Source: JAZKIX01 sp040384645 (GTDB lineage Bacteria > Pseudomonadota > Gammaproteobacteria > Burkholderiales > Burkholderiaceae_D). Taken from it: a stretch of DNA of 7,252 bases. The DNA lies in assembly GCA_040384645.1 (NCBI GenBank), contig JAZKIX010000093.1:1-7252 (forward strand), given 5' to 3'. The notes below the pieces were generated by a model. That model searched no databases and was not told where the DNA came from. It was given only the letters and a program-made list of their open reading frames with translations. Made by a program: the position numbers and the translations under genes. Position 1 is the stretch's first letter. Each line of letters starts with the position of its first letter. Shown piece after piece: positions 5,813-7,252 of the stretch.

Positions 5813-6514
5813 ATGACAATATTTACTTGCACTGGGGATGTAGATCCCTTTCTCCACGTAACGCTCAGTAAGGGCGACAAGATCTATTGCGAATCAGGCG
5901 CCATGGTCATGATGGAGGCGACTTTGGATTTGAAAGGTCGCATGAGTGGGGGGCTGGGTAATGCAATCATGCGCCGCTTTGCTAATGGCGAATCGTTTTT
6001 TCAGCAGCATATTGAAGCAGTGCGTGGTGATGGCGATTGCCTGTTGTCGCCGGCGCTGCCCGGCGCAATTCAAATTATCGAGGTCGGCAAACGCCAGTAT
6101 TTGCTTAATGACGGCGCTTTTGTCGCCGCCACTTCAGGCACCGAAATGAAGGTACGCACACAAAGTATAGGCAATGCCTTGTTTGCCCAGTCAGGTGGAT
6201 TTTTCGTGATGGAGACTTCTGGTGTTGGTCAGGTTGTAGTGTCTGGTTTTGGCTCTATGTTTCAACTCGATGTGGCGCCCGGCAAGGATGTCATTATCGA
6301 TAATTCTCATGTCGTCTGTTGGGACAGCACATTGCAATATGAGATTTCTGTTACCACAGGTAGTGCCAGTGGCGGTGGCTTAGGCGGGATGCTCGGCAAT
6401 CTCGTCAATAGTGCCACCAGCGGCGAGGGTATCGTGCTGCGCTTTAGTGGCAGCGGCAAGGTTTTTATCTGTTCACGCAATCGTGAGTCATTCGCTGCAT
6501 TGTTAACTAAATAG
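5813..6514 (+). CDS. AIM24/TIGR00266-family protein
   Basis: A 233-residue protein rich in beta strands and glycine. Recognisable family elements in order: YCESGAMVMMEA (25-36), RRFANGESFFQQHIEA (54-69), LSPALPGAI (78-86), FAQSGGFFVMETSG (124-137), VVVSGFG (141-147), VIIDNSHVVCWDS (160-172), and GEGIVLRFSGSGKVFICSRN (204-223). The biochemical role of the family is not established; the eukaryotic relative AIM24 is mitochondrial, and bacterial members recur in stress gene clusters. There is no signal peptide and no membrane helix apart from a Gly-rich hydrophobic stretch near 186-200. The start lies 28 bases after the TerF stop in an AT-rich leader with no Shine-Dalgarno motif, so translation may depend on coupling or an A/U-rich leader. 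Its place inside the operon implies a Ter-related role, which is inference. Confidence 0.88.
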   Translation: MTIFTCTGDVDPFLHVTLSKGDKIYCESGAMVMMEATLDLKGRMSGGLGNAIMRRFANGESFFQQHIEAVRGDGDCLLSPALPGAIQIIEVGKRQYLLNDGAFVAATSGTEMKVRTQSIGNALFAQSGGFFVMETSGVGQVVVSGFGSMFQLDVAPGKDVIIDNSHVVCWDSTLQYEISVTTGSASGGGLGGMLGNLVNSATSGEGIVLRFSGSGKVFICSRNRESFAALLTK

Positions 6515-6531
6515 GAAATAACTGTTAACTA
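6501..6531 (+). repeat. 9-base direct repeat TGTTAACTA, 22-base period
   Basis: TGTTAACTA occurs at 6501-6509, overlapping the last codons of the AIM24-family gene, and again at 6523-6531. Each contains the palindrome GTTAAC. The 22-base offset places both on the same face of the helix, which would suit a regulator for the terZ-like gene, but chance is also possible in an AT-rich gap. Confidence 0.3.
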
Positions 6532-6588
6532 GCGAAGTAGTACAGTGACTTTAGCCCATCAACAACGCAATTTTCAAAGGAAAACAGC

Positions 6589-7170
6589 ATGGCAATCAAT
6601 CTGGCAAAAGGCCAAAAAATCTCCCTCGATAAAGAGGCTGGGGTCCAATTGAGCAAGATCATCATGGGTTTAGGTTGGGATGCGGTCAAATCTAAAGGCT
6701 TTCTAGGTTTTGGTGGTAAGACGCCAGATATCGATCTCGATGCATCTTGCATCATGTTTGACGAGCAAGGCAATCAGACCGACGCTATATGGTTTAGGCA
6801 ACTGGAATCGAAAGATGGTTCGGTGGTTCACACTGGCGACAATCGTACCGGTGAAGGCGACGGTGACGATGAGCAAATCGTCGTTGACTTGACCAAAGTG
6901 CCTGCCAACGTCAAGAGCCTAGTATTTACGGTCAATAGTTTCACGGGCCAGAACTTTTCGCAAATCGAAAATGCCACCTGCCGCATTATCAATGCCAGTA
7001 ATAATAAGGAAGTGGCTCGCTTCAATCTGTCGACATTAGGCTCACATAACGCCCAGATCATGGCCAAGATCTATCGCCACAGCGGTGAATGGAAGATGCA
7101 TGCGATTGGCGAAATCGGCAATGGTCGCACCTTTGGTGAATTGATGCCACAGATCACTCCCCATCTGTAA
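6589..7170 (+). CDS. terZ: TerZ-like TerD-family calcium-binding protein
   Basis: A 193-residue TerD-fold protein, closest in pattern to TerZ: MAINLAKGQKISLDK start, GLGWDAVKSKG followed by a glycine-rich insert (38-44, LGFGGK), and IDLDASCIM with the acidic ligands D47, D49 and D51. GDNRTGEGDGDDE at 83-95 keeps the second calcium loop. VFTVNSFTGQNFSQIENA replaces the VTIHDAEARKQNFG of the two TerD copies, and the C-terminus ends with GRTFGELMPQI rather than VGQGxxGGL. These are TerZ-type features, so it is a distinct, older paralogue. AAAGGA seven bases before the ATG supports the start. The 74-base gap before it is the longest inside the operon and could hold a secondary promoter, although none is clear. 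The next gene starts seven bases after its stop, indicating tight coupling. Confidence 0.9.
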   Translation: MAINLAKGQKISLDKEAGVQLSKIIMGLGWDAVKSKGFLGFGGKTPDIDLDASCIMFDEQGNQTDAIWFRQLESKDGSVVHTGDNRTGEGDGDDEQIVVDLTKVPANVKSLVFTVNSFTGQNFSQIENATCRIINASNNKEVARFNLSTLGSHNAQIMAKIYRHSGEWKMHAIGEIGNGRTFGELMPQITPHL

Positions 7171-7177
7171 GGCGTCC

Positions 7178-7252
7178 ATGCAGCGCGTCTGGTTCAATAA
7201 AACATTTTCATCGGTCGCCGCAGCCATCCGTCTCATTCGTGAGGCGGATGTT
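7178..7252 (+). CDS. Probable ATP-grasp enzyme of the ter biosynthetic module (5' end only)
   Basis: Only 25 codons are present: MQRVWFNKTFSSVAAAIRLI then READV, with the frame open to the window edge. The opening RVWFNKTFSSV followed by an arginine-rich helix resembles the N-terminus of ATP-grasp proteins encoded after TerZ-type genes in ter gene clusters; this is recalled from the family, not computed. The start codon lies seven bases after the terZ stop, and the preceding AAGGCG overlaps that stop codon, so translation is probably coupled. The catalytic ATP-grasp regions lie outside the window, so function rests on context and the short N-terminal match. Confidence 0.6.
   Translation, partial: MQRVWFNKTFSSVAAAIRLIREADV

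Overview
The window is a tellurite-resistance-type (ter) stress locus from a Gram-negative bacterium. The protein sequences resemble proteobacterial Ter proteins. The moderate base composition by eye, the Shine-Dalgarno-led genes and the gene content would fit a beta-proteobacterium (Burkholderiales-like), but that placement is an impression, not a measurement.

Layout. Minus strand, from 1813 leftward through the left edge: one uninterrupted frame (604 codons visible, no stop). It starts with a zinc-ribbon plus helix-turn-helix region resembling the N-terminus of ISL3-family transposases. A transposase-like core without recognisable catalytic acids and an unassigned middle region follow, and the protein ends in a TerY-type von Willebrand factor A (VWA) domain. 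Positions 1814-2141 are an AT-rich divergent intergenic region with several inverted repeats. Plus strand, from 2142 rightward: a tightly packed operon of a DUF475/TerC membrane protein (2142-3197), two tandem TerD/TerE paralogues (3225-3803 and 3860-4435), a TerF-like TerD-VWA fusion (4456-5784), an AIM24/TIGR00266-family protein (5813-6514), a TerZ-like TerD paralogue (6589-7170), and the first 25 codons of a probable ATP-grasp enzyme (7178 to the right edge).

How the genes may work together. TerC-family membrane proteins, calcium-binding TerD-family proteins and VWA-domain partners are known to occur together in ter systems linked to metal/oxyanion, phage and envelope stress. Here the intact TerD paralogues (three) carry acidic metal-binding loops, TerF has a VWA metal-ion-dependent adhesion site (MIDAS), and the membrane protein could anchor the complex. 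The gene beginning at the right edge suggests that the ATP-grasp 'biosynthetic' module of ter systems continues beyond the window.

The most notable element is the divergent gene. It joins what looks like a catalytically dead transposase-type DNA-binding region to TerY in one polypeptide. It could be a DNA-binding regulator or effector of the system, possibly acting on the repeat-rich divergent promoter region. I cannot tell from sequence alone whether this architecture has been described before.
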